From Acidobacteriota bacterium (lineage in GTDB: Bacteria; Acidobacteriota; Terriglobia; Bryobacterales; UBA6623), in assembly GCA_016125275.1 (NCBI GenBank), contig WGMB01000008.1:62001-126000 (forward strand): DNA of 64,000 bases. Direction: 5' to 3'. Position 1 is the stretch's first letter. Each line of letters begins with the position of its first letter. The notes beneath the pieces are model-generated. The model was given only the letters and a program-made list of their open reading frames with translations. It ran no database searches and was not told the origin of the DNA. Shown here one piece after another: positions 6,937 to 15,670 of the stretch. Position numbers and translations under genes: made by a program.

Positions 6937-8825
6937 CGCTGCGATTCGTTCTGCTGGGCGCGCTGTGCACGCTGCCCGCCTTCTCCGCTGAAGTTCCCCG
7001 CCTCCGCGCCGACGCTCCCGAGCCCGCTCCGAACTGGGCCGTGCTCGAGCGCCACCTGATCGCGCAGCTCAACCGCGCCGCGGAGATCTTCGCCGAAACC
7101 TATTGCCTGCCCGACGGCTCGTTGCGCTGGAAGGACCGCTACGAGGGCGGCATGAACTCCTCTGACGACGCCTACGAGGCATTTCGCGGCTATTCCCTGC
7201 TCTACGCTCTGGGCGGCGACGAGAAGCTGGACAAACTGCACCGACACATCTGGAACGGCATCACCAAGCAGTTCACGCGCTACGGGCAGATCTACCGCGA
7301 GTTCGACTCCAACTGGGACTGGATGCACCACGGCGAGGGCTATACGTCGTTCTACCCGTTTGGGCTGGTCGATCCCGACGACGCGCTGTTCCGGGACCGT
7401 TCCGAGCGCTTCGCCGCGATGTACACGGGCGAGGACCCGGAGGCCAAGAACTACGATCCGGTCCACAAAATCATCCGAGCGTCAATGAACGGCAGCCGCG
7501 GACCGAAGATGGAGTGGGTGAAGCGGGACTGGATCCCGACCAACGCCAACCTCGTGTACTACCACCTGCCGGTGGAAGGCGTCCCGGGCGTCGATTCCAC
7601 CAGCGCCTGGATCAATGACCATCCCGACAACGACCAATTCGCCAAGATCGTGAAGGCGATGAGCGATCACATGGCGCGCGGAGACGTGCCCATCAACCTC
7701 ACCTCGACGCCGATGGCCGCCAACGCCTTTCTCTACACCGGCGACGCCAAGTACCGCCGCTGGGTGGAAGAGTATGTGGGCGCCTGGGTGGACCGCACCA
7801 AGGCCAACGGCGGCGTCACGCCGGATAACGTGGGCCTTTCCGGCAAGATCGGCGAGTACAACGACGGACATTGGTGGGGAGGCTACTACGGCTGGAAGTG
7901 GGTGCGCGGCGGCACGGACATCGTGCTGGCCACGTATACGGCCGCCAAGGTGGCTACGCTGCTCACGGGCGACCGGAAATGGTTCGACTTACCGCGCAGC
8001 CAACTGCACCTGATGAGCGACCAGGGCCGGCAGGACGGCAAGCGCTGGATGATCCCGATTCGGTACGACGACGAGCAGAAGTGGCACCTATTCGTCCCCG
8101 AAGGCGGGTCGGAGGCGGTCAATCTGTGGGCGTCCACCCAAGACGAAGGCGATTGGGCCCATGTGCAGAAGTTGATGGAAGTGAAGGGCGGCTTTCAGGG
8201 CGACGAGTCGCTGGAGTGGGCGGCCTTCTTGCAAGGGAACAACCCGGGTTTTGCCGAGCAGGCGTTTCGTGACGACCTGCGCTTCGTGGCCGCCAAAATG
8301 CACGAGATCCTGAATGAGGCGGGCGATCCGGAGACTTGGTTCGACGCCAAATGGCTGTCGCTCGATCCCATCGCGAACGACAATCTGGTCCGGCTGACTG
8401 TGGGAGGCCCGCCGATCCACAAGCGCGGCGAGATGCTGCACTCCTTCGTGCGCTACTTCGACGGCGAGAACAAGAGGCCCGGCCTGCCCGAGGGCGTGGC
8501 GGCGCTGGTCACGCGCATGGCGGACGCGTCGGTCGAAATCGAGTTGGTGAATACGAACCTGTTCGACCAGCGGACGGTCGTGGTGCAAGGCGGCGCATAC
8601 GGCGAGCACCGGATCGTGAAGGCGCGATGGCGGACCGCGAAGGATTCCCAGCCGCCAGGCGCCCGCGTTTCCCGCAATCTGGAGACTGAGGTGCGGTCGC
8701 AAGCGATCAACGGCAAGGCGGTGTCGGTGGCGCTGGCGCCGGGTGCGGGAACGACGCTTCAACTCGACATCGAACGGTGGGCGAATACACCGACTTACGA
8801 CTTTCCCTGGGAGGCGCGGCAGTGA
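6933..8825 (+). CDS. Large secreted protein of unknown function
   Basis: 630 residues from a GTG start overlapping the previous stop. The first 19 residues form a signal peptide (LRFVLLGALCTLPAFSA). The mature part is rich in aromatic and acidic residues, with motifs such as WDWMHHGEGY, ANLVYYHLPVEG and WWGGYYGWKW. These are spaced as in helical-barrel carbohydrate-active enzymes, and the tail (about residue 520 onward) looks like a beta-sandwich. I do not recognise a named family. A periplasmic or extracellular polysaccharide-acting enzyme is the likeliest guess. It is coupled by GTGA to a secreted beta-propeller gene. Confidence 0.7.
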   Translation: MTLRFVLLGALCTLPAFSAEVPRLRADAPEPAPNWAVLERHLIAQLNRAAEIFAETYCLPDGSLRWKDRYEGGMNSSDDAYEAFRGYSLLYALGGDEKLDKLHRHIWNGITKQFTRYGQIYREFDSNWDWMHHGEGYTSFYPFGLVDPDDALFRDRSERFAAMYTGEDPEAKNYDPVHKIIRASMNGSRGPKMEWVKRDWIPTNANLVYYHLPVEGVPGVDSTSAWINDHPDNDQFAKIVKAMSDHMARGDVPINLTSTPMAANAFLYTGDAKYRRWVEEYVGAWVDRTKANGGVTPDNVGLSGKIGEYNDGHWWGGYYGWKWVRGGTDIVLATYTAAKVATLLTGDRKWFDLPRSQLHLMSDQGRQDGKRWMIPIRYDDEQKWHLFVPEGGSEAVNLWASTQDEGDWAHVQKLMEVKGGFQGDESLEWAAFLQGNNPGFAEQAFRDDLRFVAAKMHEILNEAGDPETWFDAKWLSLDPIANDNLVRLTVGGPPIHKRGEMLHSFVRYFDGENKRPGLPEGVAALVTRMADASVEIELVNTNLFDQRTVVVQGGAYGEHRIVKARWRTAKDSQPPGARVSRNLETEVRSQAINGKAVSVALAPGAGTTLQLDIERWANTPTYDFPWEARQ

Positions 8826-9802
8826 AGAGGCTGTTTGCATTCGGAATGCTGCTGGCCGCGCCGGCGATCGGCCAGATGGGCTCGCCGGGCGGCGGCGAGA
8901 CACAGGCGATCGCGCTGGACCCGTCGAATCCGCAAGTGATCTACGTGGGGGCGGCGAAGGGACTGTGCAAGACGACCAAGGGCGGCCTGGACAACTGGCC
9001 TTCGGTGGGTTTGGAGCCGCTGGGGCCGAACTCAGTGGTCGTCAATCCGAAGAACCCTCAGATCGTCTACGCCGGCACCTACAGCTCCGGCGTTTGGAAT
9101 ACCCCGGATGGCGGCGGCGCCTGGAAGGCGGTGAACAAGGGCATCAGCTACCCGGACGTTCGAGCCCTGGCGATCGACCCGGTGCAGCCCGACACGGTCT
9201 ACGCCGCTACGGACGGCGGCGGGGTCTTCAAGACTACGGACGGCGGCCAATCCTGGACCGAGAGCAACGTCGGCCTGATCGACAAGACGATCCGGGCCCT
9301 GGTGATCGATCCGAAGCGCCCGCAAACGCTCTACGCCGGAACGTGGCACGGCGTCTACAAGACCACGGACGGCGCGCAAAGCTGGTTCCCGTTTCCGGAT
9401 GGCCCGCTCTACGACGTCGACGTGAAGGCTCTGGCGCTCGATCCAACCAACTCGCAGGTGATCTACGCCGGAACGGACCCGCGCGGCGTCTTTCGCAGCG
9501 ACGACGGCGGTAAGACCTGGACCAAGAGCCGGGAGCCGCTGACCGAACGCATCGAGACGCTGGCCGTGGACCCCAAAACGCCGTCCGACGTCTATGCAGG
9601 GACGCTGGCGGGCGTATTCCGGTCCACGGATCGGGGCATGAGTTGGAAGCCCGCCGGCCTGCATTGGTCGAACCACACTTGGACGCTGGTGTTCGACGAC
9701 AGGACCGATCCCCCCACGCTGTACTACGGAGGCGAGGGCGGCGTTCTGAAGACGCAGGACGGCGGCTACTGGTGGGAGGTCACCGGGCCCAAGCGGAAAT
9801 GA
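8822..9802 (+). CDS. Secreted BNR/Ycf48-type beta-propeller protein
   Basis: 326 residues from GTG 8822, overlapping the previous stop. A signal peptide (RLFAFGMLLAAPAIGQ) is followed by about six repeats, each with a VIYVGT-like strand and a G-V-F-K-T-T-D-G-G-x-S-W Asp-box motif, ending with LKTQDGGYWWEV. Asp-box propellers occur in sialidases, Vps10 domains and the photosystem II assembly factor Ycf48. No catalytic set is evident, so a binding or scaffolding role in the periplasm is more likely. It is translationally coupled to the large secreted protein, with which it may work. Confidence 0.8.
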   Translation: MKRLFAFGMLLAAPAIGQMGSPGGGETQAIALDPSNPQVIYVGAAKGLCKTTKGGLDNWPSVGLEPLGPNSVVVNPKNPQIVYAGTYSSGVWNTPDGGGAWKAVNKGISYPDVRALAIDPVQPDTVYAATDGGGVFKTTDGGQSWTESNVGLIDKTIRALVIDPKRPQTLYAGTWHGVYKTTDGAQSWFPFPDGPLYDVDVKALALDPTNSQVIYAGTDPRGVFRSDDGGKTWTKSREPLTERIETLAVDPKTPSDVYAGTLAGVFRSTDRGMSWKPAGLHWSNHTWTLVFDDRTDPPTLYYGGEGGVLKTQDGGYWWEVTGPKRK

Positions 9803-9814
9803 GGCCGGCCGGGC

Positions 9815-11065
9815 TCACTCGTGGCGCAGGGCTTCCACAGGGTTGAGCTCGGCGGCGCGGGCCGCCGGCAGCAAGCCGAAGATGGCGCCGACGGCCCCCG
9901 AGACGACGGCGGCGGCCAGAATCGACAGGCCGGAGATGGGGATCTCGAGCTGGGCCAGCGCCGGTATTTCCAGCGCCGGCAGCAAGCGCCGGGCCGCCAG
10001 TGGGATCGCCACCCCGACCAGAATGCCGCTGAAGCCTCCCAGCAGACTGATGCCGACCGCTTCCAATAGAAACTGCATCTTCACTTGACGCCGGGTGGCT
10101 CCGACGGCCATACGGACGCCGATCTCCTTGGTGCGCTCGGCCACCGAGATCAGCATGATGTTCATGATGAAGATACCGCTGATCGACAGCGTGATGGCCG
10201 CCACGAGGACCAGCACGACGGTCAGCGCGGCGGAGATCTGGCGGGCCGCATCGAGCACGCCCGTCAGATTGTCCACGCGGTATTGAGAACCAGGGCGGTG
10301 CCGCGATTCCAGCGTTTGGCGGATCAGCTCTCCGGCCTGCTCGACCTCTCCCGCCGAGCGGACCGAGACGTAGAGCGGGTCCAGTCGCTCTACGGGCTGG
10401 AAGTACTGGATGACTGTGATGGGGATGAGCGCGCTGTTGCCGGCGACCTCGGACTGGCCGAACGTCTCCACGCCTTCCTCGAAGACGCCGATGACGCGGA
10501 AATCAAGGCCGCGAATCTTGATCGAGCCGCCGATGGACTGCGCAGCGCCGCCAAAGACCTTCTGGGCCAGGGAGGGCGTCAGCAGAGCGACTTTGTTGCG
10601 GTCGGCCAGGTCGCTCTCATCGAAGTAGCGGCCGGCCAGGATGCGCAGGTTGCGGACCTGGCGGTAGTCGACGTTCGAGCCGAGCACGCGGATTTGCAGC
10701 GGGCGGCCGTCCACGGGGGTCCAGTCCCAGGCGCTGATGACGCCCGCCGCCGCGACGGCGGCATCGCCCAGGCGCTGCTTGATGGCGTCCAGGTCTCCCA
10801 AGTCGATGTAGTCGGCTTCGGCCGCGGAGACGTTGCCGCCCGCCTCGTAATAGGCGTAGATCAAATTGGAGCCGACGCCTTCGATCTGGGCGACCACGAA
10901 GTTGCGGCCCGCCAGCGCCACGCTCACCACGGCGATGACGGAGGCGTTGGCGATGAGCATGCTCAAACCGGTGAGCAGGCTGCGGGACTTGTTCGCCAGC
11001 AGGGCCTGCACGGCGAAGCGGAAGGCCTCGATGGAGTCGCCGCTGCGGTGGGCCGGCGGAATCAT
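9815..11065 (-). CDS. MacB-type ABC transporter permease
   Basis: 416 residues with the MacB layout: one N-terminal helix (about 25-50), a large periplasmic domain (MacB_PCD), then three C-terminal helices of the FtsX domain with the usual VAERTKEIGVRMAVGATRR loop. It ends in AELNPVEALRHE. Such proteins are mechanotransmitters that couple cytoplasmic ATP hydrolysis to periplasmic work, often efflux. The start overlaps the TPR gene stop by 4 bases. No partner ATPase gene is found in the window. Confidence 0.88.
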   Translation of the reverse strand: MIPPAHRSGDSIEAFRFAVQALLANKSRSLLTGLSMLIANASVIAVVSVALAGRNFVVAQIEGVGSNLIYAYYEAGGNVSAAEADYIDLGDLDAIKQRLGDAAVAAAGVISAWDWTPVDGRPLQIRVLGSNVDYRQVRNLRILAGRYFDESDLADRNKVALLTPSLAQKVFGGAAQSIGGSIKIRGLDFRVIGVFEEGVETFGQSEVAGNSALIPITVIQYFQPVERLDPLYVSVRSAGEVEQAGELIRQTLESRHRPGSQYRVDNLTGVLDAARQISAALTVVLVLVAAITLSISGIFIMNIMLISVAERTKEIGVRMAVGATRRQVKMQFLLEAVGISLLGGFSGILVGVAIPLAARRLLPALEIPALAQLEIPISGLSILAAAVVSGAVGAIFGLLPAARAAELNPVEALRHE

Positions 11066-11844
11066 AGCTCGTCGAGCAGGCTCCGCGCGTTCGAGTAGGG
11101 CTCGGCGTCGGGCTCTGCGAGAGGCGTCTTCAGATAGCGTTCGAGCAACCGGCGAGCCTCGGCGGCGCCGCGCTTGGAGCGGATCAGCGCCTTGGCGCGG
11201 GCGTACCAGACGGCCGGCGAATCGGGCGCTTGCTCGGCGGCAGCGACGAAGAAGCGGTCGCTCTCTTCAAAGCGACCCTGCCGCGCCAGGAAGCCGGCCA
11301 GGCTGAGCTGATGGTCGAGCTCGTTCGGCTCCAGGCGGACGGCCTCCCGCAGAGCCTTCTCGGCTTCGTCGGCGGCGCCCTGCTTTTCGAGCAGAGCCGC
11401 ACGGGCGCGCAAGCCTCGAGCCGGGTCGACGGCGGCGATGTCGTCGATCAGGGCCTCCGCCTTGTCGTCGCCGCCTCCGACGATGCCCGGAGCGTTGAGG
11501 TAGTAGTCGAACAGCGACTGCAAAGCCCCCAAGTGCTTGGGATCGAGCTCGATGGCGCGGAGAAACTCGTCGCGGACCTGCCGCGCCAGAGACAGTGCGC
11601 CGAGCTTCGCGAACCCCGTGGCGCGTTCGGCGCGGCGGCCCCAGGCGCGGCCGAGCCATAAGTGGAAATCCGGATTCTCGGGCTCGGCCGCTACGGCTTT
11701 CTCAAAGGCCTGTCCCGAGGCCTTGTAGTCTTCCTTGACGAACGCTGCGACGCCTTGTTCATAGCAGCCCGCCGCCGGAGGACAAGCCGCGGCGCCGACA
11801 GCAGCGAAGGCCCCGGCCAACAGGAGGGAGCGGAGGAGGGTCAC
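11062..11844 (-). CDS. Periplasmic tetratricopeptide-repeat protein
   Basis: 260 residues with a signal peptide (LLRSLLLAGAFAAVGAAA), then several TPR-like helical pairs, for example around KASGQAFEKAVAAEPENPDFHLWLGRA and the later EADKALREAVRLEPNEL-type units. Two cysteines follow closely after the signal. TPR proteins act as protein-binding scaffolds. The gene lies between the adaptor and permease genes with 4-base overlaps on both sides, so it probably belongs to the same envelope machine. Confidence 0.8.
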   Translation of the reverse strand: MTLLRSLLLAGAFAAVGAAACPPAAGCYEQGVAAFVKEDYKASGQAFEKAVAAEPENPDFHLWLGRAWGRRAERATGFAKLGALSLARQVRDEFLRAIELDPKHLGALQSLFDYYLNAPGIVGGGDDKAEALIDDIAAVDPARGLRARAALLEKQGAADEAEKALREAVRLEPNELDHQLSLAGFLARQGRFEESDRFFVAAAEQAPDSPAVWYARAKALIRSKRGAAEARRLLERYLKTPLAEPDAEPYSNARSLLDEL

Positions 11845-13067
11845 GGCGCACCCTCCAGAACCACCGGCTGGCCCTCGACCAGCGCCTGACCGTCGGGAAG
11901 CAAAACGCGTTGCCCTTCGCTGAGGCCGGCGCGAACCTCCACGCGATCGGGGCCGCGTACGCCGGTCTCAATCACTTTGCGCCGGACCAGCGAGGCGTCA
12001 TCCAGGGTCCAGACGGTTTCCTCGGAACCGCGCCTTTCGATCGCCTCGCGCGGGAGGCTCAACACGTTGGCGGCGAACGCGGTGCGGATCGCCACGTCCA
12101 CGGTGAGGTTGGGGATGAGCCATTCGAGGTCGGCCTGGTCCTCCGCGACGGCGCAGCGCAGCTCGCCGACGCGGCGGCTCTCGAGCTCGATGACCTCGGT
12201 CGGCAGGCGATCGACGCGGCAAGTCCAACTCTTGCCGGGATAGGCGTCCGCGGTGAGAGTCGCCTCGTCGCCGAGCTGGACCCGGCCCAGTTCGGGTTCA
12301 TCGACAAAGATGAGCGCTTCGAGGCGTTTGCCGGCGGCGATTCGCGCCAGCAGCGTGCCCGGCGTAACATAGTCGCCCACACGCACGGGAGCCGAGTAGG
12401 CGACGCCTGCGACCGGCGCGCGGACGACGGCTTCGCTTTGGGCGCGGGTTGCGATCTCAACGGCCGCCTGGGCCTCGTTCACCGCCGCCTGAGCGCTCTC
12501 CAGGGCTTCAGGCGCGGGCTGCGGGTCCAATTTGCGGCGCAGGGCCGCCAGCTCGCCCTCCAGGGCGGCGACCTGGCGTTCAGCGGCCTCCAGCTCCACG
12601 CGCGGGGCGGCCTTGCGCTCCACCAGCCGTTCGAGCGCGGCGCGGTCTTCGCGTTGGGCAGCCAGCTTGCGCTCGGTCGAGGCGATCTGGGAGGCGGTCT
12701 CGGAGCGCTCGACGGGCGAGGGTCCCCGCCGCAAAGCGGCCAGGTCAGCGCGCGCGGCTTCCAGTCGCGCATCGGCTTGTCGGCGCTGCGCCTCGGCGGG
12801 GCCTGGGTCGAGAGTCGCCAACACGGCTCCGGCCTTCACGGGGGCGCCCGCCTCGACGCCGACCGACAGGACGCGGCCGGCGGCCCGGGAGTAGACATCC
12901 ACGCGCTCAGCGGCTTCGATGCGACCGTTGGTGGTCAGGATGTTGGCGACGTCGGCACGCTCCACGGCAATCGCGCGGACCGCCACGGCCTGCGACGGAC
13001 CGGAGACCAGCCAGAACCCGCCGACGGCCAAGCCGACCAGCAGGAGAATGCCCAAAATCTTCGTCAT
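11841..13067 (-). CDS. HlyD/RND-type membrane fusion (periplasmic adaptor) protein
   Basis: 408 residues with an N-terminal membrane anchor (ILGILLLVGLAVGGFWLV). The first lipoyl half-motif is in VYSRAAGRVLSVGVEAGAPVKAG. Long coiled-coil helices run from about 100 to 200 (Ala/Glu/Arg-rich, with SETASQIASTERKLAAQRED). The second lipoyl half (VVRAPVAGVAYSA) and a beta-barrel domain follow. It would bridge an inner-membrane transporter and an outer-membrane channel. It overlaps both neighbours by 4 bases and probably partners the MacB-type permease. Confidence 0.88.
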   Translation of the reverse strand: MTKILGILLLVGLAVGGFWLVSGPSQAVAVRAIAVERADVANILTTNGRIEAAERVDVYSRAAGRVLSVGVEAGAPVKAGAVLATLDPGPAEAQRRQADARLEAARADLAALRRGPSPVERSETASQIASTERKLAAQREDRAALERLVERKAAPRVELEAAERQVAALEGELAALRRKLDPQPAPEALESAQAAVNEAQAAVEIATRAQSEAVVRAPVAGVAYSAPVRVGDYVTPGTLLARIAAGKRLEALIFVDEPELGRVQLGDEATLTADAYPGKSWTCRVDRLPTEVIELESRRVGELRCAVAEDQADLEWLIPNLTVDVAIRTAFAANVLSLPREAIERRGSEETVWTLDDASLVRRKVIETGVRGPDRVEVRAGLSEGQRVLLPDGQALVEGQPVVLEGAP

Positions 13068-13876
13068 GGCTTCGGAGCGTCGTCGGAGGCGCCGCCGGGC
13101 TGGTAGGCGAAGTCCCAGACCCGCAAGTCCAAGGCCCCCGGCGTGTAGTCCGTGACGGCGTACTCTCCCGGCTCGAGGTCCTGCACCGGCCAGACGCGAT
13201 AGACGCCGTCAGCGAGCTGTTGCCGGAAAACCTCCACGTCCTGCTGCTCCTCGAACAACTCGCGGGTCTGGGGGTGGACCTGCACGATCTGCACGATGCG
13301 CTGGTCCTTTTTGGGCTCGAGCTTGACGATGCCGAAGTGCGAGAGCTGGCTCTGCCGCACGAAAAATACCGGCCGCGACTCGGCCGTGACGAACTTCGCA
13401 TGCAGACCGGCGACGGCCAGCGTGTTCTTGCCGGCCACGATGGGAACGGGCGAGACGATCTTCAGGATGGTGCGCTTGGCGCTCTTCTCGGTCAGGATCT
13501 CGCTCTGCTCCAGGGGCGTGGCCTGGTTGTCGAGGAAGAAGTAGACGCCGTCGTCAACAGGAACGTAGTGCAACTCGGTACGGGCCTTGCGTTCGGCGGC
13601 CCGCTCCTTGGCCGACTCGGCCTTCATGGCTTCCACGCGCTTCTGGCTGCGTTCAATGGTCGCGGAGGTCTTGTCGAGGTCGACCAACTCCACGGGGATC
13701 TCTTCCCACTGGCTGCGCTCCAGGCTGTAGTAGCGAACGCGCTCGCCCTGCACCTCGTACTCGCGCACGAGCAGCTCTCCGCCGCCCTTGAGATAGAGCG
13801 CCAGCCGCTGCGCCGCCAGAGGCGCGACGAGCAGCAGAGTGACCAGTGCAAACCTCGCAATCAAGCCGCTTGACAC
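13064..13876 (-). CDS. Secreted protein of unknown function, first gene of the permease operon
   Basis: 270 residues with a signal peptide (IARFALVTLLLVAPLAAQ). The body is mostly beta with a charged helical stretch near residues 70-100 (RSQKRVEAMKAESAKERA). I do not recognise the family. The start is probably the GTG at 13876, which has a purine-rich AGGGGG run immediately upstream. Its stop overlaps the adaptor gene start (ATGA), so it is likely co-translated with the adaptor, TPR and permease genes and localised to the periplasm. Confidence 0.65.
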   Translation of the reverse strand: MSSGLIARFALVTLLLVAPLAAQRLALYLKGGGELLVREYEVQGERVRYYSLERSQWEEIPVELVDLDKTSATIERSQKRVEAMKAESAKERAAERKARTELHYVPVDDGVYFFLDNQATPLEQSEILTEKSAKRTILKIVSPVPIVAGKNTLAVAGLHAKFVTAESRPVFFVRQSQLSHFGIVKLEPKKDQRIVQIVQVHPQTRELFEEQQDVEVFRQQLADGVYRVWPVQDLEPGEYAVTDYTPGALDLRVWDFAYQPGGASDDAPKP

Positions 13877-13898
13877 CCCCTAACCATCCTAACGTGCG

Positions 13899-13927
13899 CC
13901 GGCGACAGCGGGTTGCGCTGTCGCCGG
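13899..13927. terminator. Strong GC hairpin between two minus-strand genes
   Basis: A perfect 12-bp inverted repeat (13899-13910 with 13916-13927) with a 5-base loop, located in the 101-bp gap after the sugar-nucleotidyltransferase-like gene and before the secreted-protein gene. There is no T-tract on either side, so it is either a Rho-independent-like pause/processing site or a weak terminator. Confidence 0.4.
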
Positions 13928-13977
13928 AAGCATCGCAGGGTGAGGGGCTGCGGAAAGTGTTTGCCGCAGGGCGTGAA

Positions 13978-14997
13978 CTAGGCCCGCGTGGCGGCCTTGT
14001 GCGCAATCGCGCGGGCGGCGGCCGTGCGAGGGGCGCCCCACGAGAAGCCGCTGACTCGGCTGGCTAGCCGAAGCAGGTCGCCGGCGGTGGAGTCGCGCTC
14101 CTCCCGATCGCTGGGGTGGCTGATAATGTCGTCAAGCACCAGAGTGGAGCCATCCGGCGCCAAAGAGCGGTTGCGGACGACGTAGCGCTCGGAAAGGCTC
14201 AGCGGTTCCCGGAGCCGCGTGTGGTTCTCGACGACGCAGCGGTCCAAGCGGACGCCGCTCTCGACGACGCAGCCCGAGCCGATCCAAGCCGGACCGCGCA
14301 CGATGGAACCGGGCGCCAAGCAACTGCCCGGGCCGATCCAGACCGGCCCTTCGATGCGGGCGTGCCGCCACATCTCGGCGGGAGCCGCCGAGTAGACGCC
14401 GGGCGCGATCTCGGGAAAGGTCGGCAGAATGCCGGGGGCTTGGCCGCGCAACGCCGTCATCGTCAGATCCCACCACTCGGCCAGCCGGGAGACAGGGCTC
14501 CAGCGCACCGTGCGGCCGAAGTCCACGGCACGGCTCCAGATATCGCCGGCCTCGAAAGCCTCCGGGCTGATGACAGCCAGCCTGCGGCCGGCCGGTCCGG
14601 TCGCGCTGACCTGCGCGCCGCGCTGGCGGTGGAAGGCTGCCAATTCGTCCGCGCGCGCGTCGGTCCAGCCGGCGGTCTCCAGATACAGGATCGGCTCGTC
14701 ACCGCGACCGAGCCGGCGCAAAGCCGCCAGCACCTGGATCTCCGGATCGACGCCGGGTTGCGCCGCCGCGTGTGTGATCAGCACGCCAAAGCGCCGGCCG
14801 TCACGGAAGTAGTCCGCCACATCGTGCTCGAGCCGCTCGTGCAAAAGGGTGATCTCGGAGGCGCCGGTGTGTGCGAGCTGCGCGATCAGCGGCTCCAGCA
14901 AAGGAGCTCCCAGGAGGGGAACCATCGAAGCGGACGCGGTGAACGTCAACGGCGCCAGCGCGTCGGCCGAGGCGGACAGGCGAATGAGGGCTCTCAT
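13978..14997 (-). CDS. Nucleotidyltransferase-like protein with left-handed beta-helix tail
   Basis: 339 residues. The N-terminal two thirds resemble a GlmU/ManC-type sugar-nucleotidyltransferase fold (LLGAPLLEPLIAQLAHTGASEITLL), but the canonical G-x-G-T-R-M nucleotide loop is not seen. The C-terminal part has hexapeptide repeats of a left-handed beta-helix (GPVWIGPGSCLAPGSIVRGP, then WIGSGCVVESGV). It may have a structural or acyl-transfer role rather than a classical pyrophosphorylase one. The start overlaps a 56-residue gene by ATGA. Confidence 0.7.
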   Translation of the reverse strand: MRALIRLSASADALAPLTFTASASMVPLLGAPLLEPLIAQLAHTGASEITLLHERLEHDVADYFRDGRRFGVLITHAAAQPGVDPEIQVLAALRRLGRGDEPILYLETAGWTDARADELAAFHRQRGAQVSATGPAGRRLAVISPEAFEAGDIWSRAVDFGRTVRWSPVSRLAEWWDLTMTALRGQAPGILPTFPEIAPGVYSAAPAEMWRHARIEGPVWIGPGSCLAPGSIVRGPAWIGSGCVVESGVRLDRCVVENHTRLREPLSLSERYVVRNRSLAPDGSTLVLDDIISHPSDREERDSTAGDLLRLASRVSGFSWGAPRTAAARAIAHKAATRA

Positions 14998-15164
14998 TGG
15001 CTGTCCCGCCCGTTCTGTGATTCGACGCCGGAGGGGGAAGTGGCGGATGACGAGGAAGAGGCCGCGGATTGTGCGGCGTCGAGGCTCTCAGCGAGAGCTC
15101 GCAGACTCAGCAACCAGTTCTCCTGGTCGCTCCAATCGTCTTCGTGGCGGGTCGAGGGGTCCAT
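14994..15164 (-). CDS. Small acidic protein (56 residues), unknown
   Basis: A short gene with a strong ribosome site (AGGAG, 8 bases before ATG 15164) whose TGA overlaps the next ATG (ATGA). The N-terminal part (residues 7-32) is an acidic, Trp-containing helix, DDWSDQENWLLSLRALAESLD; the second half is Ser/Ala-rich. The ribosome site and the coupled stop support a real gene. The function is unknown; a small partner of the beta-helix protein is possible. Confidence 0.55.
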   Translation of the reverse strand: MDPSTRHEDDWSDQENWLLSLRALAESLDAAQSAASSSSSATSPSGVESQNGRDSQ

Positions 15165-15247
15165 ACTGCTGCTCCTGGGAGGCGGGAGCCGCAGCTCCCG
15201 CCCTGGTTCAGATATCGACCACAGGAGCAGCCTTCTTGAAAAGAAAT

Positions 15248-15613
15248 CTAGCCCTCGATCGGCTCGGCCGGGCTCTCGATCACGTCTGCCGCCTCCCGAC
15301 GGAACCGCGAAGCGGCGTCATCGGCAATCTTGCGGCCCTTCTCATAGAGATCCTTGCCCTTCTCCACGACCTTGCGGCCGTGCTCGACGGCCACGTCGGC
15401 CTGTTCGCGACCGCGGGCGTAGACCTCGCGGCCCCGCTCAGCGGCCATGCGACCGGCTTCGTAAGCGCGCTGTCGGCCTTCCTCGGTCCGCCGCCGCAAC
15501 GTCTCACGCGTCTCGCGGCCACTCTGCGGAGCCAGCAGCAGGGCCCCGGCGGCGCCGAGGGCCGCTCCGGCCAGGAACCATGCGATGCTCGATCCATTGT
15601 CGTGCTCAGCCAT
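15248..15613 (-). CDS. YtxH-like protein
   Basis: 121 residues from ATG 15613, which has an excellent AAGGAGG site. One N-terminal helix (SSIAWFLAGAALGAAGALLLAP) is followed by the LAPQSGRETR motif and a long amphipathic helix of repeated G-R-x-x-Y/V-E-x-G-R units. This is the YtxH/gas-vesicle-like general stress architecture: a membrane-anchored, coiled or apolipoprotein-like helix. The exact role is unknown, and envelope stress is the usual association. Confidence 0.8.
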   Translation of the reverse strand: MAEHDNGSSIAWFLAGAALGAAGALLLAPQSGRETRETLRRRTEEGRQRAYEAGRMAAERGREVYARGREQADVAVEHGRKVVEKGKDLYEKGRKIADDAASRFRREAADVIESPAEPIEG

Positions 15614-15670
15614 TTCTTTCTTCCTCCTTGTTCGCGTCAAGTATAGCGGTTCGCCGAGCGCCGGCCTGTC

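Noticed and set aside
15181-15202. 9-bp GC hairpin between the YtxH gene and the 56-residue gene as an intrinsic terminator
   Set aside because: The stem is perfect but no T-tract follows on either strand, so I do not list it as a terminator.
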